Shown: positions 1 through 10,184, counted from the first letter of the stretch. The stretch is 35,770 bases of DNA from an uncultured Lentisphaerota bacterium (GCA_900320095.1 ONQZ01000034.1:1-35770), one strand, 5' to 3'. Made by a program: numbers and translations. Notes: generated from the letters alone by a model not told the origin.

Positions 1-2
1 GT

Positions 3-1919
3 TCCGTCACGGTTTTTTGCATGATGCTTTTCCTTTTGTCCGGAGCCGTTTTTGGCGCGGAAAGAAAACCTCAGAAGGTTGTTCGAGTCCCTTGCACCAG
101 TTTTGAAAGACAGATGGTGTTGGATGAACACAACCATCCGGTATCGGGATACGCCTACGAGTATATTCAGACCATCGGAGCCTATGCGGGATGGGATATC
201 GAATATGTTTACTGCGACAGTTTTTCCTCCAGCGTGGAAGCGCTCCTTGCGGGTGAAGTCGATCTCATGTATGACATCAGTTTTACGGAGGAGCGCGCGA
301 AAGAGATCCTGTTCCCGGACGAACCGATGGCAAAAGAATACTACTATCTGTACGCATCGAACCGGAATGCATCTATCACGCCCGGTGATCTCACGACTCT
401 GAACGGCAAGACTGTTGGCGTCACAATAGGAACACTGCAGATTGAACTCCTGAAGGAATGGTGCAAAAAGAAAAACGTGGATTTGAAGTTCATCGAATAC
501 AAATCCATTCCGGACAAAGAAGCGGATTTGATTGCCGGCAATCTTGATCTGGATCTGGAAGTAAACATGCTGGCGAAGCCCAGCATCTCTGCGATCGAAA
601 AGATTGGCTCTTCCGCCTATTATCTTGTCGCAAACAAAGCAAGACCCGATCTGATCGAAGACATCAATTCCGCGCAGGACAAAGTGCTGAACAACGACCT
701 TTTCTATTTCTCCAGAATTCAGGAACGGTATTTTTCCGACACGATATTGTGCTACAATCTGACGGCGGAGGAAAAGGAATGGCTCGCAAATCACAAAGTT
801 TTGCGCGTCGGTTTTTTCGATAAATACCTGCCTTTTTCTTCTTTGGATAGAAACGGCAACCCGACCGGCGCATGCATCGAAGCAGTCAGGGAAATCATCA
901 AAAAGCTGAAGCTGGAAGATAATCTGAAAGTCGAGTTCATCTGCTATCAGGATCAGAGAAAGGGATACAAGGCCGTCGAATCAGGAGAAGTCGATGTCAT
1001 GCTTCCCGCTTACATCAGCAATTCGGTCAAACATGATTATCACATCATGGGTGGAAAGATCCTCGCCTCGCTTACCAGCGACCTTGCTTTTATGGAAGAT
1101 TTCGGAGATGGCAAGGGTAAACGCATCGGCGTCAACAGACACAACATGATGCAGTACTACAACAGCAGGGATTCTTTCCCCAACTCGGAAGTCGTGTTCT
1201 ATGACAGTATCCAGGAATGTCTCGACGGACTGCTGGACGGGACATCGGACGGAACATTCCTGAACGGGCTCCGGTCCGAAGCGCTGTTGAAACCGGAGAA
1301 ATACCATTCCCTTAAAAAGGCACAGGCCCAGACCGATTATATCTTCTACATGGCCTTTGTGGAAGACAACCTTGGCCTGATGCTGCTGATGAACCGCGGA
1401 CTGACGCTGCTTGATTCCTCTTTTGTCAATAAGAGAGCGTATTCCTATCTGGGACAGTTTTACTCCTACTCGCTCATGGATTATTTTCATGACCATTTCG
1501 TGATGTTTAATGCCTCGGTTGCATTTCTGCTTATACTGTTCGTATTTATATTCGGCAACCGGATCAGCAACAGGAAACTGACGAGGATGAACCGGGAACT
1601 GGAGGTCGCATACCGGGAAATGAAGGAAAACTCCGAAACCATCGAAAAACAGCGGCTGGACCTCGAAAGGAAACAGGAAGACCTCGAAGGCGCGTCCGAA
1701 ATAGCCCGTCTGGCATCGTTCCACTATGAGATATACTCGCATAAACGCACCGGGTCCAGCCTGATTAACGAACTGTGGCCCGTGGACGAGAACGGAGAAG
1801 CAATTCCCGAGGAGCAATGGGTCCATCCGGAAGACCTTCCGGTCTTCAAAGAAAACATGAATTCTCTGATCGGAAAGAATGTGGCAAACGAGACTGTGCA
1901 GTTCTCGTTCCGGGTCTGA
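3..1919 (+). pseudogene. Hybrid sensor kinase, N-terminal half (two periplasmic SBP_bac_3 domains, TM, coiled coil, broken PAS)
   Basis: This is the sensory half of a BvgS-like kinase. It has two tandem solute-binding (SBP_bac_3) domains at about residues 20-240 and 260-480, counted from the ATG at 21. The second begins with the typical phrase VLRVGFFDKYLPFSS. One membrane helix follows at about 496-515, then a charged coiled coil (about 525-570) and the start of a PAS fold (about 575-632). The reading frame is open to the left edge. The ATG at 21 would give a hydrophobic leader without a basic n-region, so the true start probably lies outside the window. The frame stops at TGA 1917-1919 in the middle of the PAS domain, and the rest of the kinase continues in the -1 frame from about 1919. 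G+C is lower here (about 43-52%) than in the kinase half (up to about 63%). I read the pair as one broken gene; a separate receptor protein is the less likely alternative. Confidence 0.8.
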
Positions 1920-1936
1920 GCAAACCTGAGGCGCCC

Positions 1937-4105
1937 ATGGTTACCGGCATCATGCAGGACGTGACCGAGCTTGCGGTGAGCATGCTGAAGCTGAAAGACA
2001 CCCAGGCCCTGTGGGACGCCGCGATCAACGCCATCCCCATCATGTTCACGGTGAAGGATATGGACGACGATTTCCGGTATCTTCTCTGCAACAGGGCGTT
2101 TGCAAAAGGCTTCAGCTTTTCGCCCGATGAGATCGTAGGCAAGACGGACCACGAAATCTTCCACGACGATACAATCCTCGGCTTCGCCGATCAGATCAAT
2201 TCCATGACGACCGGAACAGACGGCCTCATGGAGATCGCAGGCGAGGTCCCGGACGGCAGCGGGGACCTCCGTTACATCAAGAGTATCCTGCGGGTGTTCG
2301 AGGACGCCCGCGGGCACCGTCTGCTCCTGGCGGCAGCCAGCGATGTCACGGACATGCACAAGCTCTTCCAGAACCAGAGACTTGTCAACAACCTGCTTGA
2401 GGAGATCATCGGCGAAGACGATTTCGACCTGTGTATCCAGCGCACGCTGGAAAATGTCTGCAAGATCATCGGTGCCAGCCGCGGCAGCCTGATGAAACAC
2501 GAAGACGACAGCAATATGGTGCAGTGTATCTCCGAATACGTCGAACCGAAACATCCGTGCGCAAATTACAAGATGCTCAATCGCAGATTCAGCCGTACCG
2601 GTGGTTTCATGGGGGACACTGAGGACAACCGCACGTTCATTTGCAGCGACTTCAATTCCGTCGACTGGACCAAAGTTTCGGAAGGGATGCATCAAACTGT
2701 CCTCAGGTTCGATCTTCGGGCGATGTTCCTGTCGAACATCGTCTTCAATGGCGAAATCTGGGGCACCGTCGGGTTCAATTTCGAGGGCGTTGACCATACA
2801 TTCTCTGAGAACGAAATCTCGCTCCTGCGCGCCACGGCCCACATCATCGAAGTTGTCCTGGCCAGAAAGCACGCCAAGGCCCTTATCATGGACTCGCTTG
2901 CCCGCGCCCAGGCGGCGGACAAAGCGAAGAGCTTCTTCATCGCCAGCATCAGCCACGAAATCCGTACGCCGCTGAACTCCGTCATCGGGTTCGCCGAACT
3001 CCTCCGCGAGGGCAACGCATCTCAAAAGCAGGAGAAAGAATACCTCGACGCCATTTCCTCCTCGGCGAACGCCCTGCTCATGCTCATCAACGACGTGCTC
3101 GACCTGTCCAAGCTCGAGGCGAACCAGATGCAGATCATCACGGCGTACACCGACTTCAACGACCTCTGCCGCGAGGTCCTGCTCATCTTCACCTTCCGCG
3201 CCCAGGAGAACGGCAACAAGCTCGTTTCCGACGTGCCGGAAGACCTCCCGGAACTCGACGTCGACAACATCCGCATCCGTCAGATCCTCATCAACCTGCT
3301 CGGCAACGCCGTCAAGTTCACAAAGAAAGGAACCATTACACTCCATGTCTCCTTCACGCCCGATGCGGACTCTGCGGACACCGGCACGCTCCGGTGCTCC
3401 GTCAGCGACACCGGCATTGGCATTTCCGAGGACGACCAGAAGAAGCTCATGGAACCGTTCGTGCAGCTCTCCAAACTCCGCGGCACCAACGCAGTGAACA
3501 ACGGAACCGGCCTCGGTCTCTCCATCTCCAAGCGCCTCGCTACCTGCATGAACGGCGAGTTGACCTGCACCAGCGAAATCGGCAAAGGCAGCACGTTCAC
3601 GGTAACGCTCAACTCCGTACGCTACCGCGCAAAGGCGAAGTCCGCCGCCGAAAAGACGCAGACCGGGCCCGCCGCCGCATCGAGCCTCGACCGCGATGTG
3701 AAGAAGATCAGCATTCTCATCGTCGACGACGTCCCGATGAACCTCCGCGTCGCGAAGGCGCTCTTCAACAAGATCGGGTTCAAAAACATCTTCACGGCCG
3801 AGTCGGGCAAGGAGGCGCTCGAATTCCTCAACAAACAGCCGGTCGACCTGATCCTGTCCGACATGTGGATGCCGGAAATGAACGGTGCCCAGTTCTCCAC
3901 CGCCGTGAAGGAGAATCCGCGACTCGCGCATATCCCGATCGTCGCGCAGACCGCCGATGTCGAAACGACCGGCAACTTCGACATGTCGCACTTCGATGCC
4001 ATTATCCTCAAGCCGCTCACCGGGGAGAAACTCTCTAACATGATCAAGCGTATCATCGAAGACGGAGAAACAGGCGGCGGCAACGGACCGATCCACCTCG
4101 GGTGA
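1937..4105 (+). CDS. Hybrid sensor kinase, C-terminal half (PAS-GAF-HisKA-HATPase-REC)
   Basis: This is the signalling half of the same kinase: a complete PAS domain (about residues 15-140), a GAF-like region (about 155-315), a HisKA dimerisation domain with the H-box SHEIRTPLN and phospho-acceptor His340, and a HATPase_c domain. The HATPase shows [10 protein letters not shown] (N box), DTGIGI (G1) and GTGLGLSI (G2). A receiver domain ends the protein with Asp642 in [13 protein letters not shown] and the conserved Lys in ILKPL. Before ATG 1937 the open frame already carries the end of a PAC motif (GIMQDVTE follows the start codon), so the first codons are the tail of the PAS domain begun by the upstream frame. 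A restart at 1937 would give a soluble kinase of 722 residues without its sensor. No cognate output regulator is adjacent. The alternative is a sequencing or assembly error joining both halves into one gene. Confidence 0.8.
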   Translation: MVTGIMQDVTELAVSMLKLKDTQALWDAAINAIPIMFTVKDMDDDFRYLLCNRAFAKGFSFSPDEIVGKTDHEIFHDDTILGFADQINSMTTGTDGLMEIAGEVPDGSGDLRYIKSILRVFEDARGHRLLLAAASDVTDMHKLFQNQRLVNNLLEEIIGEDDFDLCIQRTLENVCKIIGASRGSLMKHEDDSNMVQCISEYVEPKHPCANYKMLNRRFSRTGGFMGDTEDNRTFICSDFNSVDWTKVSEGMHQTVLRFDLRAMFLSNIVFNGEIWGTVGFNFEGVDHTFSENEISLLRATAHIIEVVLARKHAKALIMDSLARAQAADKAKSFFIASISHEIRTPLNSVIGFAELLREGNASQKQEKEYLDAISSSANALLMLINDVLDLSKLEANQMQIITAYTDFNDLCREVLLIFTFRAQENGNKLVSDVPEDLPELDVDNIRIRQILINLLGNAVKFTKKGTITLHVSFTPDADSADTGTLRCSVSDTGIGISEDDQKKLMEPFVQLSKLRGTNAVNNGTGLGLSISKRLATCMNGELTCTSEIGKGSTFTVTLNSVRYRAKAKSAAEKTQTGPAAASSLDRDVKKISILIVDDVPMNLRVAKALFNKIGFKNIFTAESGKEALEFLNKQPVDLILSDMWMPEMNGAQFSTAVKENPRLAHIPIVAQTADVETTGNFDMSHFDAIILKPLTGEKLSNMIKRIIEDGETGGGNGPIHLG

Positions 4106-4208
4106 TGTTGCGTCGTCTTCCGCGCCGGATTATCCGCGCGTCGCGACCCCAAAAACCGCCTGGAGTTTTTTCCCGGGCTGACCGCCTGAAAAAACAACAC
4201 GGCACCCG

Positions 4209-4241
4209 GCAGGCCCGGACATCCCGGACCGGGCCTGTCTT
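4209..4241 (+). terminator. Terminator-like hairpin after the sensor kinase
   Basis: A perfect 9-bp inverted repeat, CAGGCCCGG (4210-4218) and CCGGGCCTG (4229-4237), has a 10-nt loop. It is followed only by the short run TCTTTG, so it is a strong hairpin with a weak T tract. It lies between the convergent kinase and flavoenzyme genes. The rest of 4106-4352 holds no gene that I can see. Confidence 0.5.
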
Positions 4242-4352
4242 TGTCGCTTGATGAAACCGGCGGATTGCGACTTGCCGAGAAGCTGACGGGATCGAAAGAA
4301 AAACCTTGAAACTGTTCTTTCCGTTTTCTTTTGTTCCCGGCTTCCGGGCATG

Positions 4353-6353
4353 TCAGATATGGTTTGCCACCTCGTAGGCGTCCCAGATCGCCTGATGGAT
4401 GTTCCGGCATTCCCTGCAGTCGCCGATGGCGTAGAGTTCCGGGACATCCAGCATCGCGTGATAGAGCGAGGTGTCGGCGCGGAATCCGGCGGCGACGATG
4501 ACCGCGTCCGCCTTCAGCTCGGACTCCTCGCCGGTCGTCTGTTCGTGCAGGATGACGCCGGAGTCCGTGACCTGTTTCGCGACGGTGTTGGCGCGGATCG
4601 CGCAGCCTTTGAAGCGGACCAGGGCGGCGAGCATGTCCTTGTTCGCGGAGCAAAGCGGCGCATTGAGCAGGAGGATGTCTTTCTGCGCCTCCACGATCGT
4701 GACGTTTTTGCCGAAGGATTCGCGGAGCCACAGGGCGAGTTCGCAGCCGACCGTGCCGCCGCCGAGCACCACCAGGTTTTCGCCGAGGCCCGCCGCGTTA
4801 TTTTTCAGCACGGATTTCGCATCGTACACCGGGATGCCCTTGCCCAGGTCGAACAGGCACGGCGTGGCGCCGGTCGCGATGATGAGGGCGTCGAACGCCA
4901 TGCCGCGAAGCGTTTCCTCCGTCACGGCGGCGCCGAGATGGACTTCGACCTGGAGCTCTTTCATGGTATGGACATACCACTGGATCAGCAGTCTGTCTTC
5001 CGCCTTGAAATCGGGCACGCCGGCGGGCACGCACGCGCCGCCGAGGATACTTTCCTTCTCGAAGATCACGGGCTTGTGGCCTCGGATCGCAAGCACTCTC
5101 GCGGCCTCCATGCCGGCGACGCCGCCGCCGACGATGACCACTTTCTTCGGGCGCAGGACCGGATTGTATGCGAAATCGCGCTCCCTGGCGCACTGCGGAT
5201 TCACGGCGCAGTTCACCAGCGAGAAATTCTGGATGCGCCCCATGCAGCCTTCCTGGCAGCTGATGCAGGGCCGGATGTCCGCCTTCCTGCCGCTGCGCAG
5301 TTTGTTCGCGTAATCGGCATCGGCGAGCAGAGGACGTCCAAGGGATACGATGTCGATCCAGCCGTCCTTCACCGCCTGCGAAGACAGATCGGGATTCGAG
5401 AGCTTTCCGGCGCAGATCACCGGGACTTTTACCGTTTCCTTCACCGCTTTGGCATACTTCAGGTAGAGACCGTCTTTCTGGTACATGGGCGGATGCGACC
5501 AGTACCAGCTGTCGTAGGACCCGACGTCCACGTCGAAAGCATCGTAGCCGTACTGTTCCAGCAGTTTTGCGATTTCGAGCCCTTCGGCTTCGTCGCGCCC
5601 CTTTTCCTCGAACTCCTCGCCGGGGAGCGCGCCTTTTCGCCAGTCCTTGATGAAGCTCTTGGTGGAGAGGCGCATGACCACCGGGAAATCGGGGCCGCAT
5701 GTCTTCGCGATCTCCTCGCGGATCTCACGGGCGAAACGCAGCCTGTTTTCCAGCGAGCCGCCGTATTCGTCCGTGCGATGGTTGAACATGGAGATCGCGA
5801 ACTGGTCGATCAGGTAGCCTTCATGAACGGCATGGATCATGATGCCGTCGAATCCGGCACGTTTCCCGATTGCCGCCGCCTTGCCGAACATGGCGACGAT
5901 ATGATGAATCTCGTCCACCGTAAGCGCGCGGCAGGTTTTGTCGATCCAGCGGTGCGGGATCTCGGAGGGGGCGACCGGCTTGTCCGCGCCCTGGTCTTCC
6001 GGGATCGACACGCGCCCGAAGCCGCCGGAAAGCTGGAGCAGGACTTTGGAGCCGTAAGCGTGAATCCTTTCCGTCATTTCCTTGCCGGTGCGGATGAACT
6101 GATGCGGATTCCGCGTCGGCACGGGCACGCCGGGGCAGGAATGCTCCTCCACCGTGAAATCGGCGAACGTAACGCCGGTGCAGATCAGGCCGGTCCCGCC
6201 TTTTGCGCGCTCGACATAATAATCAATGCCGCGCTGGTTGAACGCGCCGTCGGCGTCGCCGAGCCCGAGAGGCCCGACGGGAGCCATCATGAAACGGTTT
6301 TTCAGTTCGAGTTTGCCGATTTTGACCGGCTGGAAAAGAATGCTGTAGTCCAT
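4353..6353 (-). CDS. NADH:flavin oxidoreductase, Old Yellow Enzyme / 2,4-dienoyl-CoA reductase type
   Basis: A 666-residue cytoplasmic flavoenzyme with the full FadH/BaiCD architecture. The N-terminal FMN TIM barrel (about residues 1-340) carries the OYE signature FNHRTDEYGGSLENRLRF. A [4Fe-4S] cluster motif, Cys363-x2-Cys366-x3-Cys370-x11-Cys382, follows. The C-terminal FAD/NAD(P) reductase half has two dinucleotide motifs, VVIVGGGVAGMEAA and LVVLGGGTVGCELA, and a closing AIGDC motif. The family reduces enoyl-CoA, bile acid or other enone substrates with NAD(P)H; the substrate here cannot be read from the sequence. The start at 6353 is chosen over an upstream in-frame ATG at 6392 because AGGGG sits about 6 nt before it and the family N-terminus (MDYSILFQPVKIG) begins there. 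It is a single gene behind its own promoter at 6438-6466. Confidence 0.93.
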   Translation of the reverse strand: MDYSILFQPVKIGKLELKNRFMMAPVGPLGLGDADGAFNQRGIDYYVERAKGGTGLICTGVTFADFTVEEHSCPGVPVPTRNPHQFIRTGKEMTERIHAYGSKVLLQLSGGFGRVSIPEDQGADKPVAPSEIPHRWIDKTCRALTVDEIHHIVAMFGKAAAIGKRAGFDGIMIHAVHEGYLIDQFAISMFNHRTDEYGGSLENRLRFAREIREEIAKTCGPDFPVVMRLSTKSFIKDWRKGALPGEEFEEKGRDEAEGLEIAKLLEQYGYDAFDVDVGSYDSWYWSHPPMYQKDGLYLKYAKAVKETVKVPVICAGKLSNPDLSSQAVKDGWIDIVSLGRPLLADADYANKLRSGRKADIRPCISCQEGCMGRIQNFSLVNCAVNPQCARERDFAYNPVLRPKKVVIVGGGVAGMEAARVLAIRGHKPVIFEKESILGGACVPAGVPDFKAEDRLLIQWYVHTMKELQVEVHLGAAVTEETLRGMAFDALIIATGATPCLFDLGKGIPVYDAKSVLKNNAAGLGENLVVLGGGTVGCELALWLRESFGKNVTIVEAQKDILLLNAPLCSANKDMLAALVRFKGCAIRANTVAKQVTDSGVILHEQTTGEESELKADAVIVAAGFRADTSLYHAMLDVPELYAIGDCRECRNIHQAIWDAYEVANHI

Positions 6354-6437
6354 AAAAGACCCCTGAAAAAGTTGCGATTGAAGTTCTGGCAAAAACCTCA
6401 GTCTGATTGTTGTTTGTTTTCAAGTTTATTTGCGCAC

Positions 6438-6466
6438 AATATACCACACGAGCCTGACGTTTTCAA
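6438..6466 (-). promoter_or_regulatory. Promoter of the flavin oxidoreductase gene
   Basis: On the minus strand TTGAAA (6461-6466) is followed by a 17-bp spacer and TATATT (6438-6443), with TGG just before the -10 forming an extended -10. It lies 85 bp upstream of the start at 6353. Confidence 0.7.
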
Positions 6467-6627
6467 GCTATCCTTTAACGAATAAGATATTTTTGCTTCC
6501 GTTCGGATTGTCCGCGAAATGCGTTGCGCGGGATCGCGCGGACCGCGTACCGCGGGGCGAGGGGCGAGGGTGTCTGCCCGGACTGCTTTTTGTGGCGCAG
6601 TTTTGTTTTGTTTTTACTGAAATCCAT
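6467..6627. other. Core of the divergent intergenic region, no gene seen
   Basis: The gap 6354-6731 separates two divergent genes. Outside the two promoters it holds a G+C-rich stretch (about 6508-6590) flanked by AT-rich DNA. The GC-rich part contains a loose inverted repeat, GTCCGCG and CGCGGAC. No ORF with a ribosome site was found. It may hold regulator sites, but none can be named. Confidence 0.4.
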
Positions 6628-6656
6628 TTGATTTTTTGCTTAACCGTGTATATATT
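6628..6656 (+). promoter_or_regulatory. Promoter of the GH9-type glycosidase gene
   Basis: TTGATT (6628-6633), a 17-bp spacer and TATATT (6651-6656). The expected transcript start, near 6663, leaves a leader of about 70 nt before the ATG at 6732. Confidence 0.65.
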
Positions 6657-6731
6657 ATGCGAAATAGTTGCATACACTCAATTCTTATAACCTCAAAACA
6701 CGGCGGTTTCCGCCTCATAAGGACCATCAGC

Positions 6732-9700
6732 ATGAATATGCGCTCTTGTTCCCCCCTCCTCGCGATCGCGCTGACTGCGATCGCCGTCTATGCACAGGCA
6801 CAGGTCCCGGCTTCGGGACAGCAGTCCGGCCAGAGCCAGACGCAGCAGCAGAATCAGGGCCTTGTCCTGAACGACAAAGGCTATTTTGAACGTCAGGGCG
6901 TGAACGTCCTGGTGTTCAGCAACGCGTTCACCGGCGGATTCAACGACGAGAAGAACGCCGGCATCGAGATCATCCACCACGGTGTGCGCACCGTCCAGGG
7001 CGGCGCCGTCAGACTCTCCAAGACCCCGGAGCAGTGGGACCTGGTCCCGCAGTCGACGCGCAGAGTGAACCAGGCGGACAAGTCCATTGAAGTCCAGATG
7101 CGCTATAACGACTACAATTTCGCCTCGCGCGTCGTGGTCACGCCGAAGGGCAACGCCGTGGAGATCGCGCTTTACCTGGACGAGCCGCTGCCCGAGTCCG
7201 TGGTCGGCAAGGCCGGATTCAACCTCGAGTTCATCCCGTCCCAGTACTGGGGCAAGACCTATATCGCGGACGGCCGCATCAACCGGTTCCCGCGCTACGC
7301 GGTCAGCAAGACCGAGGTCCTGCCGAACGAGGAGAAGGCGCGGCAGTACAAGGGATTCCGCACTTACGACGACCGCGACACCGGCAAGTTCGTCGATCCG
7401 CTGCCGCTCGAATCGGGAAAGACTTTCGTCATCGCGCCCGACGCCCCCGAACGCATGATCAAGGTCACGTCGGACACCACGATGGAGCTGTTCGACGGCC
7501 GCATCGTCGCGCAGAACGGCTGGTACACCCTCCGCACGCTGCTGCCCGCCAACAAGACCGGCAAGGTGATGACGTGGACCGTCGAGCCGAACGCCGTCCC
7601 CGGCTGGACCCGCGAGCCGAACATCGGTTTCTCCCAGATGGGCTACGTGCCCGATCAGCCGAAGGTGGCGGTGATCGAGCTTGACAGGAACGACAAGCCG
7701 CTGGAGACCGCCGAACTCTGGAAGATCAACGAGGACGGCAACGAGACGCTTGCTTACACCGGCAAGGCCAAAGTCTGGGGCGATTTCTACAAGTACAACT
7801 ACGTGCGGTTCGATTTCAGCTCCGTGAAGGAGCCCGGCATCTACTACATCAAGTACGGCGACCACAAGGCGGGCAATTTCATCATCAACGATTCCGTCTA
7901 CGACGCGATCACCGACGCCACCAGCGACGTCTGGCTCCCCATTCACATGAACCACATGACGGTCAACGAAGCGTACCGCATCTGGCACGGCGAGCCCTTC
8001 AAGGAAGGCTACATGCAGGCTCCGCCGAGCGATCACTTCGACGGACATTTCCAGGGCACGGAGACCGCGGTGAAGCCCGACGGCACTCCGTACAAGCCCT
8101 ACGAGCTGATCCCCGGCCTGAACGTGGGCGGCTTCTTCGACGCGGGCGACTTCGACATTGAGGTCGGCGCGAATACGAACGTGCTCAACAGCCTCATCAT
8201 GGCGTGGGAGCTCTTCCACAACGACCGCGACGAGACGTTCGTGAGCGAGGAACAGCGCTACGTCGACCTGCACCGTCCGGACGGCAAGCCCGATATCCTG
8301 CAGTACATCGAGCACAGTGTGCTGAACTTCCTTGCCCAGGCCGAACAGCTCGGGCACTTCGCGATGACGCTCTCCAACTCGGCGCTTGACAACTACCACC
8401 ACCTCGGCGACGCCGCCACCATTACCGACGGCCTTCAGTACGATCCCAGCCTGAAACGCTTCGAGATCTCCGAAGACGGCAAGCGCAGCGGCAATCCCGA
8501 CGATATGTGGGCGTTCACCAGAGGCGGCGGCCGCGGCGGTACCGACCGCAATGCGGCGACCCTGTTTGCCGCGGCGGCCCGCGTGCTGAAAGGTTACAAC
8601 GATGAACTCGCCGAACGTTGCATGGTGCAGGCAAAACGCCTTGCCGGTGATGGCAGCGCTCCCGCCGCGGGCGGCGGTATGGGCGGCTTCGGCGGCGGCC
8701 GTATGGGTGGCGGCATGGGCGGACAGCGTCCTGCCGGTGCCGGCGCGGCTGGTGCGGCTCCTGGTGGCATGGGCGGCTTCGGCATGGGCGGACAGCGTCC
8801 TGCCGGTGCCGGCGCGGCTGGTGCGGCTCCTGGTGGCATGGGCGGCTTCGGCGGCGGTGCCGCGGGCGGTCCCGGTGCCGGTGTAGGCTTCGGCGGCGGT
8901 GCCGCTGGCGGTCCCGGCATGGGTGGCTTCGGCGGCGGTGCCGCGGGCGGTCCCGGTGCCGGTGCTCAGGGCGGCTTCGGCGCTGGCGGACAGCGTCCCG
9001 CCGGTGCGGCTGGTGCTGGTTTTGGTGCCGGTGCTCAGGGCGGCTTCGGCGCAGGCGGACAGCGTGCCGCAGGCGGCAGAGGCGCCGGTATGGGCATGGG
9101 CGGCGGCTTCGGCGGCGGCAGAGGCGGCATGGGCGGCTTCGGCGGCGGCATGGCGGGCGGCGCCCGCAGCGGCCAGCTTCAGCAGACCATCGACCGTCTG
9201 AAAGCCGAGACTCCGCGCGAAGAGGCTCTGAAGCAGATCGAAGCGAAGGACAAAGCGGCCTACGCCAAGATCCAGCAGGATATCAACGATGCAAACGCGA
9301 AGATCCGCGAACTCGCAAACGCGGCCGGAGTCAATCTCCCCTACACCGCCGAACAGCAGAAGGCCGATCTGCTTGAGTTCTTCGAGATCGAGGCCGACAC
9401 CATCGCGAAGCTTCTCGAAACCGACAAGACCGATTCCGCTTCCGCGATGCGCGACTTCAACCGCCTCGTGCGGAAGTACAAGCTGACGGCGCTCGTGCCC
9501 GGCAGCAGCAACAGCGCGACGAGCGGCGGCATGGGCATCGGCGGCCCCGGCTTCAGCGTCGGCAACAACTTCAACCTCCAAATGTACCGCACGACCGGCG
9601 AGGAATCCTACAAGACGCAGCTCGAACAGGAACTCCTGCAGTCCCTGAACCGCGGCGCGAACAGCATCCGTCCCGCGCTCGAGGCGCTTCCTTACCTGAG

Positions 9701-10184
9701 CGACGACTTCAAGCAGAAACTCGTTCCCTACGTGGAGGACTACAAGGAGTATCTGGACAGCTATGAGGACCTGAACCCGTACGGCGTGCCCATCCCCGAA
9801 GGCAACTGGGCCGGCAGCGGCTCCGTCACGGAAATGGGCCTCACGGCGACCCTCGCCAACCTCTACTTCCCCGAGATCATCGACAAGAGCTACGCCTACA
9901 AGGCCGCGGCGTTCCTGTTCGGCTGCCATCCGTACCACAACTACTCGCTGGTGGCCGCGGTCGGCGCCGCGCGTCCCAAAGCGATGTTCTACGGCAACAA
10001 CCGCGCGGACCTCTCGTTCATCCCCGGCAACGTGGCCCCCGGCCTGCTCTTCCGCAGACCCGACCACTTCGAGAACGTCGACGACTGGCCGTTCTTCTGG
10101 GGTGAAAACGAAGGCACGGTCGCGGGCAACAGCAATTACCTGCTGTTCAGCGAAGCCTTCAAGAAAATGGTGAAGTCGAAATAA
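6732..10184 (+). CDS. Secreted GH9-type glycoside hydrolase with a glycine-rich insert in the catalytic domain
   Basis: A 1150-residue exported protein. The signal peptide (MNMRSCSPLLAIALTAIAVYAQA) is followed by a short Gln-rich linker and a beta-rich N-terminal region (about residues 45-290). An Ig-like GH9-associated domain follows (about 297-400, starting near IGFSQMGYVPD). The catalytic (alpha/alpha)6 region starts near residue 440. The GH9 base motif is visible as FFDAGDFD (Asp470 and Asp473), and the C-terminal acid as WGENEGTVAGN (Glu1127 aligns with the NE of GH9). Between them lies a Gly/Ala-rich segment at about residues 645-813, then a charged helical stretch (about 815-930). No dockerin or carbohydrate-binding module was recognised, and the usual HHR motif near the C-terminus is not obvious. 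The start at 6732 has AAGGA 9 nt upstream and a proper signal peptide; an in-frame ATG at 6636 lacks both. The likely role is plant or mucin glycan breakdown in the periplasm or outside the cell; the substrate is unknown. Confidence 0.85.
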   Translation: MNMRSCSPLLAIALTAIAVYAQAQVPASGQQSGQSQTQQQNQGLVLNDKGYFERQGVNVLVFSNAFTGGFNDEKNAGIEIIHHGVRTVQGGAVRLSKTPEQWDLVPQSTRRVNQADKSIEVQMRYNDYNFASRVVVTPKGNAVEIALYLDEPLPESVVGKAGFNLEFIPSQYWGKTYIADGRINRFPRYAVSKTEVLPNEEKARQYKGFRTYDDRDTGKFVDPLPLESGKTFVIAPDAPERMIKVTSDTTMELFDGRIVAQNGWYTLRTLLPANKTGKVMTWTVEPNAVPGWTREPNIGFSQMGYVPDQPKVAVIELDRNDKPLETAELWKINEDGNETLAYTGKAKVWGDFYKYNYVRFDFSSVKEPGIYYIKYGDHKAGNFIINDSVYDAITDATSDVWLPIHMNHMTVNEAYRIWHGEPFKEGYMQAPPSDHFDGHFQGTETAVKPDGTPYKPYELIPGLNVGGFFDAGDFDIEVGANTNVLNSLIMAWELFHNDRDETFVSEEQRYVDLHRPDGKPDILQYIEHSVLNFLAQAEQLGHFAMTLSNSALDNYHHLGDAATITDGLQYDPSLKRFEISEDGKRSGNPDDMWAFTRGGGRGGTDRNAATLFAAAARVLKGYNDELAERCMVQAKRLAGDGSAPAAGGGMGGFGGGRMGGGMGGQRPAGAGAAGAAPGGMGGFGMGGQRPAGAGAAGAAPGGMGGFGGGAAGGPGAGVGFGGGAAGGPGMGGFGGGAAGGPGAGAQGGFGAGGQRPAGAAGAGFGAGAQGGFGAGGQRAAGGRGAGMGMGGGFGGGRGGMGGFGGGMAGGARSGQLQQTIDRLKAETPREEALKQIEAKDKAAYAKIQQDINDANAKIRELANAAGVNLPYTAEQQKADLLEFFEIEADTIAKLLETDKTDSASAMRDFNRLVRKYKLTALVPGSSNSATSGGMGIGGPGFSVGNNFNLQMYRTTGEESYKTQLEQELLQSLNRGANSIRPALEALPYLSDDFKQKLVPYVEDYKEYLDSYEDLNPYGVPIPEGNWAGSGSVTEMGLTATLANLYFPEIIDKSYAYKAAAFLFGCHPYHNYSLVAAVGAARPKAMFYGNNRADLSFIPGNVAPGLLFRRPDHFENVDDWPFFWGENEGTVAGNSNYLLFSEAFKKMVKSK
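8668..9175 (+). repeat. Glycine-rich coding repeats inside the GH9 gene
   Basis: About 500 bp encode GGF, GGQRPAGA and GGAAGGPG motifs. They include a perfect 69-bp tandem duplication (8712-8780 and 8781-8849, 23 residues per unit) and several shorter imperfect copies up to about 9175. The frame is kept throughout. Confidence 0.95.

Noticed and set aside
1905..1925. Programmed ribosomal frameshift joining the two kinase halves
   Set aside because: There is no slippery heptamer or following hairpin, and residues of the PAS domain are missing, which a programmed shift would not explain.
4313..4350. Terminator of the flavin oxidoreductase gene on the minus strand
   Set aside because: CCCGG-AAG-CCGGG forms a small stem, but on the minus strand it is followed by an A-rich run, not T.
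4350..6485. 711-codon open frame on the plus strand opposite the flavin oxidoreductase
   Set aside because: The minus-strand product has complete OYE, Fe-S and FAD motifs. The plus-strand frame has none.
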